Program-made: the position numbers and the translations under genes
DNA from: Flavobacterium sp. BFFFF1
GTDB taxonomy: Bacteria; Bacteroidota; Bacteroidia; Flavobacteriales; Flavobacteriaceae
Direction: 5' to 3'
DNA length: 64,000 nucleotides
Assembly: GCF_002256285.1 (NCBI RefSeq)
Contig: NZ_NKJE01000018.1
Span: 1 to 64,000, forward strand
Shown: one piece after another, positions 63,170 to 64,000 of the stretch
How positions within the stretch are numbered: position 1 is the first letter of the stretch
Layout: each line of letters begins with the position of its first letter
Notes under the pieces: generated by a model
Databases searched by the model: none
The model's input: only the letters and a program-made list of their open reading frames with translations
Told to the model about the DNA's origin: nothing

Positions 63170-64000
63170 TTAAATAAATTTAAGTTCCTTTAAATACCGA
63201 TGCATCTCTTTCTGCACCTCAGCCAGCTCTGCTTCCAGTTTATCAATTTCCTGCTGTACCGCCGTAATATCAATCGCAGCCTCTTCCTCAAAAGTATCTA
63301 CATACCGCGGGATGTTCAGGTTGTAGTCATTCTCGGCAATCTGCTCCGGTGTGCCGACAAAAGCATATTTATCTTCGGCAACTCCTGCCGCGACTTTTCC
63401 CTCATTGAACGCCCTGTACAGGTTCACGACCTTATCAATATCAATATCACGAAGCCTGTTTTGGTTTTTACCATTCTCAAAATGCCTGCTCGCATCTATA
63501 AACAAAACATAGGTGTTTTGGGCTTTCGCCTTATTAAAAACCAATACCGCTGCAGGAATACCGGTCCCAAAGAACAGGTTCGATGGCAAACCAATCACGG
63601 CTTCAAGCAGGTTTTCCTCAATAAGCTGCTGCCTGATCTTGCCTTCGCTGCTGCCCCGGAACAATACACCATGTGGCACCACCACCGCAGCTTTCCCCGT
63701 CGCATTTAAAGTTTCTACCATGTGGGAAATAAAAGCCCAGTCGCCTTTACTCTTAGGAGGGACACCACGCCAGAAACGGTGATGCGGATCTGCAGCGGCT
63801 ACATCGGCACCCCACTTGTCGAGCGAAAATGGAGGATTGGCCACTACTGTATCGAATAACATTAAGGAGTCGCCTTCCTTTAGTTTTGGGTTTCTTAAGG
63901 TATCACCCCAACGGATGGTCGCATTGTCAAATCCGTGAAGAAACATATTCATTACCGCAAGTGCCCAGGTACTGCCATTGGCTTCCTGCCCATACAGAGA
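63170..64000 (-). CDS. hsdM: Type I restriction-modification HsdM, 5' part beyond the window
   Basis: The frame stays open to the window end; the DNA up to 64000 adds codons for LYGQEANGSTWALAV before MNMFLHGF, the conserved HsdM stretch just after the SAM-binding site. Motif IV is NPPF (VVANPPFSLDKWG), and the C-terminal half ends with NLNIPRYVDTFEEE and a coiled coil. The N terminus, including motif I, lies outside. It is the first gene of the second type I operon seen here. Confidence 0.95.
   Translation of the reverse strand, partial: SLYGQEANGSTWALAVMNMFLHGFDNATIRWGDTLRNPKLKEGDSLMLFDTVVANPPFSLDKWGADVAAADPHHRFWRGVPPKSKGDWAFISHMVETLNATGKAAVVVPHGVLFRGSSEGKIRQQLIEENLLEAVIGLPSNLFFGTGIPAAVLVFNKAKAQNTYVLFIDASRHFENGKNQNRLRDIDIDKVVNLYRAFNEGKVAAGVAEDKYAFVGTPEQIAENDYNLNIPRYVDTFEEEAAIDITAVQQEIDKLEAELAEVQKEMHRYLKELKFI

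Noticed and set aside
1..64000. CRISPR array, tRNA, rRNA, insertion sequence or prophage
   Set aside because: No regular repeat-spacer units, no cloverleaf with CCA-type end, no rRNA-like stretch, no transposase or phage structural genes were recognised; the heptad arrays have no spacers.

Overview
The window looks like the chromosome of a Bacteroidota bacterium, most likely a Flavobacterium or close relative. The grounds are: five large secreted proteins that end in, or appear to end in, type IX secretion (T9SS) C-terminal sorting domains; lipoprotein and Ala-Gln signal-peptide styles typical of the group; DUF3667, DUF2975, SemiSWEET and DUF3606 genes of the kind common there; promoters of the Bacteroidota type (TTG, about 18-19 bases, TAnnTTTG); and no obvious Shine-Dalgarno sites. 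No rRNA, tRNA, CRISPR array or insertion sequence was recognised.

Layout. (1) 1-3.9 kb: a surface lipoprotein, a patch of palindromic dispersed repeats, and two signal-peptide/coiled-coil/membrane proteins, one carrying TPRs. (2) 4.1-15.0 kb: a complete type I restriction-modification (RM) locus, hsdM-hsdS-(three cargo genes)-hsdR. The cargo is visibly A/T-rich and encodes an HsdR_N-type nuclease fused to a P-loop ATPase, a HEPN-like protein, and a DUF262/GmrS-like protein whose start overlaps the HEPN stop. (3) 15.2-36.7 kb: ordinary chromosome, with secreted T9SS cargo, an S74-chaperone tail-like protein, SDR/AraC genes, small membrane and thioredoxin-like proteins, DUF421, and a tail-to-tail response regulator and PAS-PAS histidine kinase. 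(4) 36.8-42.6 kb: an iron-sulfur (FeS-BCP) photolyase translationally overlapping a very short DUF2256 gene, then a patatin-like phospholipase plus SLATT-like two-TM protein with nearby HTH and unknown genes, a possible defence cassette. (5) 42.7-50.3 kb: membrane, LRR-T9SS, DUF2975/HTH and MORN-like proteins with heptanucleotide repeats and a decayed second DUF2256. (6) 50.4-64.0 kb: a defence island on the minus strand: hsdM (running off the window), two Fic proteins, hsdS, DUF3010, a Ser/Thr kinase, hsdR, a YgjP-type metallopeptidase, then mcrB (frameshifted near its N terminus) and mcrC.

The most unusual observations are: (a) a palindrome AATACCC-N6-GGGTATT found three times in intergenic DNA, each time exactly 21 bases from a TAnnTTT-type -7 box on every side that faces a gene (four promoters: the lipoprotein, the TPR gene, hsdM and the patatin gene), which looks like one regulon tying defence genes together; (b) the nuclease-ATPase/HEPN/DUF262 cargo in the first type I locus; (c) the Fic-Fic and DUF3010-kinase cargo in the second; (d) the single-base frameshift in mcrB; (e) the SLATT-patatin pair. 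All functions are read from motifs and context; no database search was possible.
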